Shown here: piece after piece, positions 11,098 to 20,970 of the stretch
Layout: each line of letters opens with the position of its first letter
Numbering within the stretch: position 1 is the first letter of the stretch
Source: Phascolomyces articulosus
Taxonomy: Eukaryota; Mucoromycota; Mucoromycetes; Mucorales; Lichtheimiaceae
Direction of reading: 5' to 3'
Assembly: GCA_025677815.1 (NCBI GenBank)
Contig: JAIXMP010000068.1
Coordinates: 53,899-117,898, forward strand
Length of the DNA stretch: 64,000 bases
Program-made: the position numbers and the translations under genes
Notes under the pieces: generated by a model
Seen by the model: only the letters and a program-made list of their open reading frames with translations
Database searches by the model: none
Told to the model about the DNA's origin: nothing

Positions 11098-12506
11098 ATG
11101 CCTAGGATGTTGAATTCCTCTGACGTGCAGCAACAACAGCAGCAGCAACCACAGCAGCAACCACCAACACCACAAATACAACAATCACCACCAACACCTT
11201 CAGCAGAACAACAAAAATTCCAACAAGAAAAACATACATTATTCCATCAGTTACCTCAATCACCTCAACCCGATGACCATAGTCGACGAGGTTCATTGGC
11301 TATCTCAGCCTTATTAAATGATGTGGCAGTCGACCCTTATCGATCTCCCGATAGTATGCCTCAACGATCTGAACCGCCAGATTATTTCTCACCTCTAAGG
11401 TCGCCTTCTTCAGGGGGTCCATCCCCTATCATGTCAAGTAGTGTCGCTTCCAGTCCTGGTCCACCGCGTCATTTGGACCGTCCAAAATCTTGGCATAAAG
11501 ATACCATCACACCTGAAGGCTTTCACCGTCGCACTAATAGTAATGGAGACGTAATTGTGTCTACCATTGCAAAAGCAAAACGCAAACGGATTTCACCTGA
11601 TCAATTTAAACGGTTAATGGAAATATTTGAGCAAACGGATACCCCGAGCTCAGAAGTGAGAGAAAATCTAGCCAATGAATTGGGAATGACCAAACGTGAA
11701 GTACAGGTAATGTAAGATTTTATTTACTTGTTTATTGAAATATATAAAAAAAAGGTAGGATTGATAATATATAAAGAAAGATGTTGACTCATGTTGATCC
11801 CCCACACTATTTTAATTTCTAGGTATGGTTTCAAAATCGTCGTGCAAAGATGAACCGCACAAGAGCTGCTGCTGCCGCCGCCGCTGCAGCTGGTATTAAT
11901 AACAACCCCATGAGACAACAACAACAATCGTTTCTTGCACCACACCATCAATCACAACCCATGGTCCAACAACAAATGTCATATCATCATCATTTGACAG
12001 CACCTACTCACCATAGTCAACCCTTGGTACGTCGTGCATCAGCTAATTCAATACTTGAACCCCATCGTCGATTACCATCACGACCAGCACAACCCCATTC
12101 TACATTGTCTTACCCACCAGCTATTTTTCCTGCCCAAGCACAACTGCAACAACAACTCCAACCGATTGCCCCTATGCCAACGCTAGGAGGAGGACAACAG
12201 CAATTACCATATATCCAAATTGAAGAATCACCTACCCCAGGTCATAAACGTCAATTAGCAGCACCACCACAATCTTCCTCTCAACCTCCATCCTCCGCCT
12301 CTTCCACATCTTCCTCTTCATCCGATTATTTCAATTATGGAGGCCATGATCGAGGGGGGAATATTCATCATTCGTTGGCCAACTTGAGTATTCAATCCAA
12401 TCGGAATGGAGGTGCTGGTCCAGCTCGTAAACGCGCAAGGTCAAGAACATCTTCGATTGATATGTTGGCATCAGCTGCAGAATATGTGAATAGTGAACAT
12501 AAATAA
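11098..12506 (+). CDS. Homeobox transcription factor, two exons
   Basis: This is a sequence-specific DNA-binding regulator, presumably nuclear. Exons are 11098-11706 and 11823-12506, with an intron GTAATG...CTAG (116 bp) in phase 0. The product is 430 residues. The N-terminus is poly-Gln/Pro-rich (DVQQQQQQQPQQQPP). The homeodomain spans about residues 155-215: a basic arm (KAKRKRISPDQFKRL), helix 1-2 residues (EQTDTPSSEVRENLANELGM) and recognition helix TKREVQVWFQNRRAKMNR, with the invariant W, F, N and R. The intron cuts the recognition helix between Gln and Val-Trp. Downstream come a nine-alanine run, further Gln, His and Ser-rich stretches, and a basic patch (ARKRARSRTSS) near the C-terminus. 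The best-known fungal relatives are Phx1/Hoy1-type homeobox proteins, but orthology is not set here. The first ATG in a purine-rich leader is used. Confidence 0.9.
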
Positions 12507-13060
12507 AAATATCATATATATGTTAATAATAAATATATTTATACATGCACATACAAAATAAAAAAAAGAAAGAAAGAGAGAGAGAAAGAAAGAGAAAGAT
12601 TATATTTTTTCATGTTTTTCGTGGATCAAATAAGATCAAGTAACACATTCATAATTGACAATCAAAAAAAAAATTTTTTTGAAGCAATTCATGTTCCTCT
12701 AGGTTTTTCTCATTTCCACAGAAGTTTGGAAGAAATAATAATAATCAATCAAACTTCTTCTTTTTTTGAAGGTATTTCGTTTTCTTAAACCACCTCCCAA
12801 ATGGATCTATGGAGTTAAAAAAATAAATATATGAGTTCAAAGTTTTCCATGGTTTACTTTTGATTTTGGATGATTATGAAAAACTTACACGACTTGATAT
12901 GGAAACAGTTGACAATAACACAACACATCATCGGAATGAAGGGGTTTTTGTTTTTCGCTCGCGTGACAAGTTCATTATTTGGTGGTAATGAGAAAGAAAA
13001 GAGAAAAACCAATGAAGAAAGAAAAAGCTGGTGGTTTCCTTTCAATATTTATATCACTGT
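12507..13060. other. Intergenic DNA 3' of the homeobox gene
   Basis: A GA-rich tract (about 12562-12600) follows the homeobox stop. Short open frames at 12854-13136 on both strands are not supported. The end of a possible minus-strand gene lies at the right edge. Confidence 0.4.
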
Positions 13061-13450
13061 TTATAGGCGGTGCTTGAAATTGCTCGAAGGACATGGCATT
13101 TCTACCAGACCATTGGATCTGCCTGTTTTACATTGAAGCAGTGGAATGCTTGGGAGGGAAATATTTCAATTTATATATAGTGTATTTTTATGAAATAAAA
13201 AGCACTTTGCTCTTCCTATATATCTATTCCTATTCATAATCAATTCCAAGGATTTCCCTTCAGGGAAATTATACTTGCAAAAGGGACAACACGAGCTAAA
13301 TGTCATTCAAGGAAAAAAGATTTGTATAAACTTACATGGTCGTTGTTGCTGTAGATGATATGTGTGCCAAACGATAGAGAATTTAATTCTGAGAGTTGGG
13401 TGGCAGTTTCTTAATTTGGAGAAAAAAAATAAAATAGGAAAGGTTCCTGC
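13061..13450 (-). CDS. Possible 3' exons of an unrecognised minus-strand gene
   Basis: An open minus frame from about 13450 to a GTAAGT donor at 13335 reads RNCHPTLRIKFSIVWHTYH then LQQQRP. It can be joined in phase, across a 213-bp GT-AG intron, to 13122-13061, which reads SNGLVEMPCPSSNFKHRL and then TAA. A 21-nt exon at 13295-13275 (VVPFA core) also fits both splice borders and phase. The 5' exon and start were not found, and the plus strand across 13362-13450 is open too. Composition and splice consistency are the only support, and no family is recognised. Confidence 0.27.
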
Positions 13451-13502
13451 ATTTTTTTTCTTTTCTTCTTTGCACGCTTTTTTTTACTGTTTCGTATACG
13501 CC

Positions 13503-14087
13503 ATGTCGCCCGCTACTTTCGTAAACATTGTTCAATTCTCGTTATCACTTGTTACTGCTGCCATTATTGGTACTGATATTCGCGCATTTGTTGTTGTCAC
13601 TCACGTCATTTGGTTATATTGTCGGTACGAGCATCCATTATGGAGTGCTACCATTACTGCTTATGCATTTATTGCATACTGTTTTCTTATCAAGTGTAGT
13701 TCCACTACACACTTTCATATTGCAGTTCGAATGGCCATATTGATTGGTATGGATTTGCCTTCACCCTTGTTGCCCGCAACCCTTCCTTTCTCTCAAGTTC
13801 CTCTTTCTATATTACGCAAAATTGATAAATCATGCATCCGTTCACATATTCATTGTCGGAACATTGATGGCGGTCTTGGTGATTGGGAGCAAGTGTCTAC
13901 CACTCGTCCAGTTTCTATTGCTTCAGAGACTGTCCTTTATAGTTACCCTGTACTTAAATTTGCCGTAGTCGAGGATACGCCTATTGTGCGCAATGAGGAT
14001 GAGAATGGGATGGTAGTTCTCATTGAACGGTTCGCGGCCACACAACTATTATTCATTTGTAAATATGGATGCAACACATTACAGTAA
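13503..14087 (+). CDS. Multi-pass membrane protein, unknown function
   Basis: This 194-codon ORF starts at MSPATFVNIVQF. The frame is open further upstream to 13362, but that part is phenylalanine/lysine-rich and looks untranslated. About four hydrophobic segments fall in the first 90 residues (IVQFSLSLVTAAIIGTDI, FVVVTHVIWLYC, ITAYAFIAYCFLIKC, IAVRMAILIGM). A soluble C-terminal half contains NIDGGLGDWEQVSTTRP and ends near KYGCNTLQ. No signature motif of a known transporter was seen. The frame is long for this AT content and uses balanced codons, so I believe it is real. Function is open. Confidence 0.5.
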   Translation: MSPATFVNIVQFSLSLVTAAIIGTDIRAFVVVTHVIWLYCRYEHPLWSATITAYAFIAYCFLIKCSSTTHFHIAVRMAILIGMDLPSPLLPATLPFSQVPLSILRKIDKSCIRSHIHCRNIDGGLGDWEQVSTTRPVSIASETVLYSYPVLKFAVVEDTPIVRNEDENGMVVLIERFAATQLLFICKYGCNTLQ

Positions 14088-15633
14088 CAACATGCATGTT
14101 CTACTTCATTCAATTAAGCAAATTGTACGTGTATTGATGATGATTTTATGCAAAAAGAAAAATCAGCAACAGATCACCGGGGAAATAACATTGTACTGTC
14201 ATGGCTTTACGTATTATCTTTCGATATTATCTACAACAACTAAACCAAGAATTCAATGGTTGCAGTTTTATTTCCTGCGCAATAGCGAAAGTAGCAACAG
14301 CAGTGATAACGAGCGAACAAAAATAACCAAGTCATACTACTACAAGAACTCAAAAAATCGACAAAGCAACATGTATCCATTTTTTTTCTATTATTAGTGA
14401 TCGACCTAGGAGCAATGTTATTACGCAATCCAACCTTTTTTGGCAACGAAAGTAGCAATATAAGCAGAGACATATATTATTATTTATCGACATGTGCATT
14501 ACGAACAATCCCTCTGAGCAACAATGAGATAACTATGTCACATCATCTATCCAAATCAGCTTATCTTGAAGATTATGCAACCCAATCACTTTTATGAGGC
14601 ATTATCATTGTGAACAAAAGAAGTGGTTCTTTACCTTTTTTATTATAAAACCCAAATACTACCAATACTCGGTTCGGTTTCTCAAGTCAACAAGGACAAA
14701 AAGCGGGTCAATCCCTGATCTCATTTTGGATTTATTCTAATAGTAGTTACATCTGGTGATAGGTATCGCATGGTTGTGGCAACAATCAATCGTGTTCTTG
14801 ATTTTTAAACCAAACTTACCCTCTCTTACCCTTCTCTTTTTATTACCAGTTTGTAACTCCATAAATGAAGAACGTCTTGTAAAAACCTTTCTTCTATACA
14901 TGATTTTCCTCTTTTATGAGTGTCTAGACTATATTTCCAAATGGGTTAGGATTTTGAAACGTCTGTTATTTGTCAAGATCAAGTCAAAATTCACTCACTA
15001 GGCGAGTCGAACTATTTTATTCAACAAGTATCAAGCAAAAACTTCAAGTATCGACGGTGATTACGGCCAAAAAAGTGATAAACAACCGTCAATATGGACG
15101 GTGTCCTATGGATTACCATATTTAACTTTTCAACAAAAATAACGGACAATGTGATCAACGTCAATAGATGTCTGTAACAGACTCTATCACCTACTTTACC
15201 AAAAGTAATATCTACTACCAATATATATACATATTTTCACCAAGAATGCTTTATATGCATTTTCTTTGATAACCCTAATAACTAATATTGTACATTTGTC
15301 TTAACTTTAGATGGATACAATCAAACTTTGTTAATTTCACACAACACATTTCCAGTTATTTATGACGTTTTGAAATTCGAATTATCCTAGCCAAAAGCAA
15401 TGAAACTAACTACGGTGAATTGAAATTAACGGGACCATTCAACTTTCATCATGACGCAAAAAATTATGTTCATGAAATACTCGAGGGCGAAAAAACTTAT
15501 CAATTGTTTTTTCTCCTCTTCTCATGAAAGCTGTTTTTACACGCACAAAAACGAACTGATAGTTCAATACTTGAACAACCAACAAGAATCAAGACGTTTA
15601 TTAATGTATGATTTTTGGAAGAGGAGAAGAGAC
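14088..15633. other. Region with no confident gene; possible decayed coding DNA
   Basis: Several short plus-strand frames exist (14023-14397, 14397-14597, 15451-15672), and a stretch at about 15370-15520 reads like coding sequence (GELKLTGPFNFHHDAKNYV) before it is lost. None has a clear start, splice structure or known domain. The right end is cut by the Ty3/Gypsy element at 15634. Confidence 0.35.
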
Positions 15634-16007
15634 TGTCGTGATAATTATGGCGGATCAATACCAAGCCAATAGAAATGGAGATAACAGAAGAGTAGTGATA
15701 AAATAAAGAGTAACGTGAAAGATGTCGTTTATTGTTTTAATGGTCAGGGGTATTTATATGTTTTCTAACTACTTGTGATAATAATAAATTATATAATAAA
15801 ACTAATGATAATAATATGTATACGTGGAATAATGGAGGATGCGATACGTGTTCATGACTGTCAATTGAATACGTGTTCGAATAATTAATAAGATGATGGA
15901 TGATAAATACGTGGCATAATAAAATGCAAATACGATAGCAGCGATAAGGTGTTACAAAAATAAATTAAAAAAGGAAATGGTAGTAACCCTTATTTTTAGT
16001 TACGACA
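15634..16007 (-). repeat. 3' LTR of Ty3/Gypsy element 1
   Basis: 374 bp, read on the plus strand as TGTCGTGATAATTATGG to GTTACGACA, so the inverted ends are TGTCGT/ACGACA. It is matched by the copy at 20597-20970. The pol stop codon TAA lies in its first bases (minus strand). Confidence 0.92.
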
Positions 16008-19000
16008 ATATCCTCTCCCCAGAATGTTGTACGTCCTCGGACAACAAAGCAATTCGATTGGAAGCATGCATATAACGGCGTTCAGCAGCGCGAGCGGCGG
16101 TGGGGTCAAACCAAGGATCAGAAGTAATTTCGGAATCATTATTAATAGGACGGAGACGATCGGTATGAACCCAAGAATCATATATTTTTCCATGTAAGTC
16201 TTCTAGTTGGTAGATGTCGCGATTTGGTCTTGAGGCAATGATTTTGAAGGGGCCTTTCCAGTTAAATTCGAGGCTGAATTTGTTTTCATGTCGCATCAAA
16301 ACATGGTCGTTCACAAGAAATTTTTGAGGCTTTAAAGCTGCATCCCAGAGTGCTTTATCCTTGAGAGCGTTTTGTTTTAACCGTTGTTCAGCCCGCGCTC
16401 GAGTCTCACGCAAACGATGAACTTCTTGAGCACGACTAGAGACAGCAAGTGAATCTTCTTGAGTGGATTCCGAAATATCCATGAATGGTCGGAGATGATC
16501 ACCAGGCAACACAGGTTCTTGACCATAAACGAGGAAAAAAGGACTAAACCCAGTAGTACGATGCTTTCGAACATTGCAGGCAAATACGGAAGGTTCAACA
16601 AATTGGTCCCAAAGATGGATCCTTCCATTACAATATTTGCGTATCATTTGCTTCAGTATACCATTGGTTCGTTCCACTTTAGAATTGGTACGGGGATGGA
16701 ATGCACTAGTGAGCGTATGATTGACCTTGATGCGACCCAAATAGCTGTTTAATACACCGGACATGAAGTTGGCACCACGATCCGTTAAAATTTCTGCAGG
16801 AGCACCAAATTTGAGAACAATTTCCGTGTAGATGAAGTCAGCAATAGCTTCACCAGTGGCGTCTGAAATAGCACGACAGATCGTCCAATTGGTGGCATAG
16901 TCAACAGCAACAAGTAACCATCGATTTTTATTGACGGTGGTGGGTAATTCACCAATAAAATCGAGATGCCAGCGAGCAAAAGCGGACGGTATATTCAGAG
17001 GTTTCATAGGAGCATGGTGTACCTTACGATCAGCATTGGCCGCCAATTGGCACTGTGGGCAAGTAGTCAACCAGTCTTGAATATCAGAGAGCATATTGGG
17101 CCACCAGTAGCGTGTCTTCATTAAGTGATGGATTGTTGTGCGACCAGCATGACCATATGATTTATGGAAATCTTGAACCAAATCGGCACGGCGGGCAAAT
17201 AGGACAAATTCAGCTCTTTTAACTCCATCATTTACAGTTTTTACAAAACGGAAAACAACATTATTTTCTACCACAAACTTGTCCTTATGTTTCTTGAGAA
17301 TATCCTTGTACATGGGAGGCCAATGTTGTTCTGGTTTTGCATAGAATTTGGGCCAATCTGTTTCTTGGATTGCTTTGACAGCATACAGATAATCGGGTTC
17401 CAGTGAAGGTTCATGCGTGACACACTCGGGACCATCCCGTCTTGAAAGTAAATCCGGTACGTGATTTTCCTTACCAGGCTTGTATTGAATGTTTGGATCG
17501 TACAATTCAATTTCTGCAATCCAACGGGTCAGTCTTGGGGTCGGTTTCTTTTGAGAACGGAAGTATTTGAGTGGATGATGGTCACTCAGGACTATATACT
17601 CTCTCCCTTCGATGAAACATCTCCATTGACGAAGGCAGTGCAAAATGGCCAAAAGCTCGCGTTCTTGCGCCGGAAAATTACGCTCCGCGACTGAAAACTT
17701 TTTTGATTCAAAGGCAAGAGGATGCATCATACCATCAGGTCCTTGCTGTAATAAAACACCACCAGCACCAAAATCAGACGCGTCTGTTTCGATAGTGTAT
17801 GGCAATTCGGGATTGGGTGGCAACAAAAGTGGGGCAGCAGTCATGCGGTCTTTGATTTCTAAGAAAGCTTTCTCACACACATCACTCCAAACAATTGGTC
17901 TTTTCTTCGCCCCCGTACCTTTTGTCAATTCAGTCAAACGTGCAGCAATGGAAGCAAATCCTTGAATAAAACGACGGTAATGTGATGCCAGACCAACAAA
18001 TTGACGAACCTCTTGAACATTAGTCGGTTGTGGCCATTCTTGGATAGCTTTAATTTTTGCTTTTGATGGCAAAATACCCTCAGCAGAAACCCGAAACCCA
18101 ACAAACTCCAACTCGGTCTTGAACAAGTCGCACTTCTTTAAATTGGCAATAAGTTTGACCTCACGTAGTTTATCCAGTACTTGTCGAACGTGCTGCTCAT
18201 GCTCTTCTTTGGTTTTGCTGAAAATTAAAATGTCATCCAGATAGCACATAGCTGACTTGTCCAAAAGATCCCCCAGAACCGAATTCATAAGGCGTTGGAA
18301 AGTTGGTGGTGCATTCGTGAGACCAAACGGTAATACCAAAAATTCAAACGATCTATACCGAGTATTGAAAGCAGTTTTTGGTATATCTTCCTCAGTAATA
18401 CGGACTTGATGATAACCACTACGTAAATCGATCAAACTGAAAAAGCGCGCACCTGACAACTTTTCGAGGCATTCATCGATTCTTGGAAGTGGAGTAGACT
18501 GACGTTTAGTCAATCGGTTAATAGCACGATAATCCACACACATTCGCATACTGCCATCCACCTTCTGAACGAATAAAACTGGTGCACCCCAATCTGATTT
18601 ACTTGGACGAATGAGACCCAAATCAAGAAGCTCCTTTAATTGACGACGAAGTTCATCTAACTCCAAAGGGCTCATTTTAAAAGGTGGTCTGGAGATTGGA
18701 TCAGCATTACCAGTTTCAATAGCATGTTCAACTTCTCGTACTGGAGGCAATCCTGGTAACTGATCTTGGAACACATCTTTGTATTCAGCTACTAGCGATT
18801 CCACTTCCTTGTTTGGTAACTCCTTGGACACAACAGCCTCTGGTTTTACATAACACAAGAATATTTCACCCATATTCTTTTTACGATCGATCCGTTGAAC
18901 TTGGCGATGAGATAGAAGGTACGACAATTCAGGAATAGAGCGCTTGTGATAAGGACGAAGAATATATTCTTGATTATTTTTATGGATCTTCCATGTATTG

Positions 19001-19590
19001 AGCTCCCAATCAGGTGTAGGTTGAACAGTTTTGAGCCAATCACGACCAAGGATTAGGTCAAACTTTGTATCAAGAACATATGCTGAAGCCTTATGTTTAT
19101 AACCTTGTGCCTCCAGTGCCAATGTAGCTTGCTTGTTGATGGATAAAAGATGACCACCAGCAGTTTCAACATCACGACCTTGTACGAATATAGTTGGCAG
19201 ACCTATAGCAACTTTTGTCAATACATAGCTACCCGAAGCGCCAGAATCAATCAATACTTTTACATCACGACCGTTACACGACATTAAATACAGTGGTAAA
19301 TCAGTTTCTTTTATTGACAATAATGAATCAAAGTAACTACTATCTGCCTCTAATGTTTGGGCTAGCAACGAGGAACTAGCATCTTGTCCTTCCGATAAAT
19401 CGATCAGTTCTCCTTCTGGCTCCACTCGTTCTCCTTCTTGAATAGCATTAAGGGATGGATATGAACGCGAAGGGACTCCCTTTAATCCCGACGCGTTTGA
19501 CCTTTTCCCTGGTTGGATCGGGTTTGACCTTGACGACCTTGACGTCGTGGTGACGGACAGAAACGTGCGATGTGACCGAAACCACCACAA
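16000..19590 (-). CDS. pol: Pol polyprotein of Ty3/Gypsy element 1, open reading frame intact
   Basis: 1196 codons without a stop. The aspartic protease active site VLIDSGAS is at about residues 113-120. Reverse transcriptase spans about 285-460, with CVDYRAINRLT, LPFGLTNAPPTFQ and the catalytic YLDD box. RNase H is about 545-670 (TDASDFGAGGVLLQQ). Integrase is about 790-1010, with a zinc-binding HHCC segment (HKSYGHAGRTTIHHL ... CPQCQ) and the D, D, E residues in WHLDFIGELP, LTDRGANFMS and SKVERTNG. A C-terminal GPF/Y-like module follows (FNWKGPFKII). The first residues overlap gag in a different frame, so the listed start is only the ORF limit; translation by -1 frameshifting from gag is likely. 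No in-frame stop interrupts pol, in contrast to the gag of the same copy. Confidence 0.9.
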   Translation of the reverse strand: MWWFRSHRTFLSVTTTSRSSRSNPIQPGKRSNASGLKGVPSRSYPSLNAIQEGERVEPEGELIDLSEGQDASSSLLAQTLEADSSYFDSLLSIKETDLPLYLMSCNGRDVKVLIDSGASGSYVLTKVAIGLPTIFVQGRDVETAGGHLLSINKQATLALEAQGYKHKASAYVLDTKFDLILGRDWLKTVQPTPDWELNTWKIHKNNQEYILRPYHKRSIPELSYLLSHRQVQRIDRKKNMGEIFLCYVKPEAVVSKELPNKEVESLVAEYKDVFQDQLPGLPPVREVEHAIETGNADPISRPPFKMSPLELDELRRQLKELLDLGLIRPSKSDWGAPVLFVQKVDGSMRMCVDYRAINRLTKRQSTPLPRIDECLEKLSGARFFSLIDLRSGYHQVRITEEDIPKTAFNTRYRSFEFLVLPFGLTNAPPTFQRLMNSVLGDLLDKSAMCYLDDILIFSKTKEEHEQHVRQVLDKLREVKLIANLKKCDLFKTELEFVGFRVSAEGILPSKAKIKAIQEWPQPTNVQEVRQFVGLASHYRRFIQGFASIAARLTELTKGTGAKKRPIVWSDVCEKAFLEIKDRMTAAPLLLPPNPELPYTIETDASDFGAGGVLLQQGPDGMMHPLAFESKKFSVAERNFPAQERELLAILHCLRQWRCFIEGREYIVLSDHHPLKYFRSQKKPTPRLTRWIAEIELYDPNIQYKPGKENHVPDLLSRRDGPECVTHEPSLEPDYLYAVKAIQETDWPKFYAKPEQHWPPMYKDILKKHKDKFVVENNVVFRFVKTVNDGVKRAEFVLFARRADLVQDFHKSYGHAGRTTIHHLMKTRYWWPNMLSDIQDWLTTCPQCQLAANADRKVHHAPMKPLNIPSAFARWHLDFIGELPTTVNKNRWLLVAVDYATNWTICRAISDATGEAIADFIYTEIVLKFGAPAEILTDRGANFMSGVLNSYLGRIKVNHTLTSAFHPRTNSKVERTNGILKQMIRKYCNGRIHLWDQFVEPSVFACNVRKHRTTGFSPFFLVYGQEPVLPGDHLRPFMDISESTQEDSLAVSSRAQEVHRLRETRARAEQRLKQNALKDKALWDAALKPQKFLVNDHVLMRHENKFSLEFNWKGPFKIIASRPNRDIYQLEDLHGKIYDSWVHTDRLRPINNDSEITSDPWFDPTAARAAERRYMHASNRIALLSEDVQHSGERILS

Positions 19591-20570
19591 TTGTAGCAGT
19601 CCTTTTCGTCGTTGTTACCAACACAGAAGTTATTTAGACCACGCCAATTGTTACCACCACGATCTGATGAACGCCAGTTTGAACCTTGTGTTCTTGGTCG
19701 GATAGCATCCAAATCCATCGGCGCAATACCAGATGAACGGAGATACTCAGGTGCAAATTGTTGTTGTTGATAAGGACGTTGTTGGAACGAGGGATGATTA
19801 TTTTCTATTTGGATGGGTTAGCTATATTGTTGAGCTGCTTCAACAGCTAATGCTAACCGCATTGCTTCGTCAGTATTCATTGGGAACCGGGTCATGACTT
19901 GTAAACGGATGCTTAGGTTTAATCCTCGTTGGAAACGGTCCAAAGCTTCTTCATCTCTCATTGATAGTACCGATGACCAGGCAGCTTGGAACTGAGACAC
20001 GTAAGTGGCAATGGTACTTGTTTGGAATAGAGCAGCCAAACGATCACGAGCTAATTGTGCATGATTGGGAGGATTGAAATTGGCAAGTAACCGTTTCTTG
20101 AAGTCCAACCATTGCTTACAATCACCCAGAAGCTCCTGTTGACGCCACCATGTGTCTGCTTCGTCGCGCAGCAGGGTGGTAGCATAAGCTACCTATTGCG
20201 TTCCATCCAGTCCAGCCATCGTAAGGTATCATTCCACTGATCGAGCCCAACCAATAGCGGCGTCCAAACTTCTATCACCATGATACGTGTCAGGTTCATG
20301 TATGCGGGCATGGAAAATGGGAGCAGAGTCTTTCTTGGTTAGAACTTGTTTTAACGCTTGGATGAGAGTGGCAATATCATTATTTGGTTGTTGTTCTGAT
20401 ACTTCTTGTACTTGTCTTGGTTGTGGAACTTCGAAAGAAACTTCTTGTCTTGTTGTGGTAAGTACTTCTTGTGCAGCATTAGGTATGTAAGTATCTTCAT
20501 CAGGAATAGGCTGTTGTACTCGATACCCTTGAAAATTCTGAGCGTTATACGGATTGTTTTCTTGAGACAT
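19482..20570 (-). pseudogene. gag: Gag of Ty3/Gypsy element 1, three in-frame stops
   Basis: Gag forms the particle and binds element RNA. One continuous frame starts MSQENNPYNAQNF and ends with KGQTRRD before TAA. It holds a capsid-like region (LLANFNPPNHAQLARDRL) and a zinc knuckle CYNCGGFGHIARFC of the CX2CX4HX4C type. The frame is broken only by three stops: TGA at 20229-20231, TAG near 20190 and TAA at 19818-19820. No frameshift is needed. Each stop could arise from one coding-strand C-to-T change (CGA, CAG, CAA). The stops make this copy non-autonomous as sequenced. Confidence 0.88.
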
Positions 20571-20582
20571 TATTAACCTTTT

Positions 20583-20594
20583 CTTTCGCTACCA
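20583..20594 (-). other. Primer-binding site of element 1
   Basis: On the minus strand, two bases after the 5' LTR, the sequence reads TGGTAGCGAAAG. TGG pairs with a tRNA CCA end, and TAGCG suits an A-U-closed acceptor stem such as an initiator Met tRNA. The same 12 bases occur at the same place in element 2 and, with one change, in element 3. Confidence 0.75.
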
Positions 20595-20596
20595 AT

Positions 20597-20970
20597 TGTC
20601 GTGATAATTATGGCAGATCAATACCAAGCCAATAGAAATAGAGATAACAGAAGAGTAGTGATAAAATAAAGAGTAACGTGAAAGATGTCGTTTATTGTTT
20701 TAATGGTCAGGGGTATTTATATGTTTTCTAACTACTTGTGATAATAATAAATTATATAATAAAACTAATGACAATAATATGTATATGTGGAATAATGGAG
20801 GATGCGATATGTGTTCATGACTGTTAATTGAATATGTGTTCGAATAATTAATAAGATGATGGATGATAAATACGTGGCATAATAAAATGCAAATACGATA
20901 GCAGCGATAAGGTGTTACAAAAATAAATTAAAAAAGGAAATGGTAGTAACCCTTATTTTTAGTTACGATA
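20597..20970 (-). repeat. 5' LTR of Ty3/Gypsy element 1
   Basis: 374 bp, colinear with 15634-16007. Differences are transitions only, for example CG to CA in GGCGGATC/GGCAGATC, and ACGT to ATGT at three places. The outer end reads ACGATA instead of ACGACA. Confidence 0.92.

Larger units (their letters stand above)
15634..20970 (-). mobile_element. Ty3/Gypsy LTR retrotransposon 1 (near complete)
   Basis: This is a 5.3-kb element in minus orientation. Two 374-bp LTRs flank gag and pol. The primer-binding site (20583-20594) and the purine tract (GGGGAGAGGA, complement of about 16010-16020) both lie correctly inside the LTRs. The domain order protease, reverse transcriptase, RNase H, integrase is that of Ty3/Gypsy (Metaviridae). 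The LTRs differ at about eight places by eye, all transitions. The flanking 5-mers (GAGAC left, ATTTT right) do not match, so no target-site duplication is visible. The element sits exactly between gene-bearing DNA on the left and the AT-rich repeat block on the right. Confidence 0.92.

Noticed and set aside
11102..11296. Minus-strand Val-rich ORF over the homeobox gene
   Set aside because: Complement of the poly-Gln/Pro region; the plus strand has a true homeodomain.
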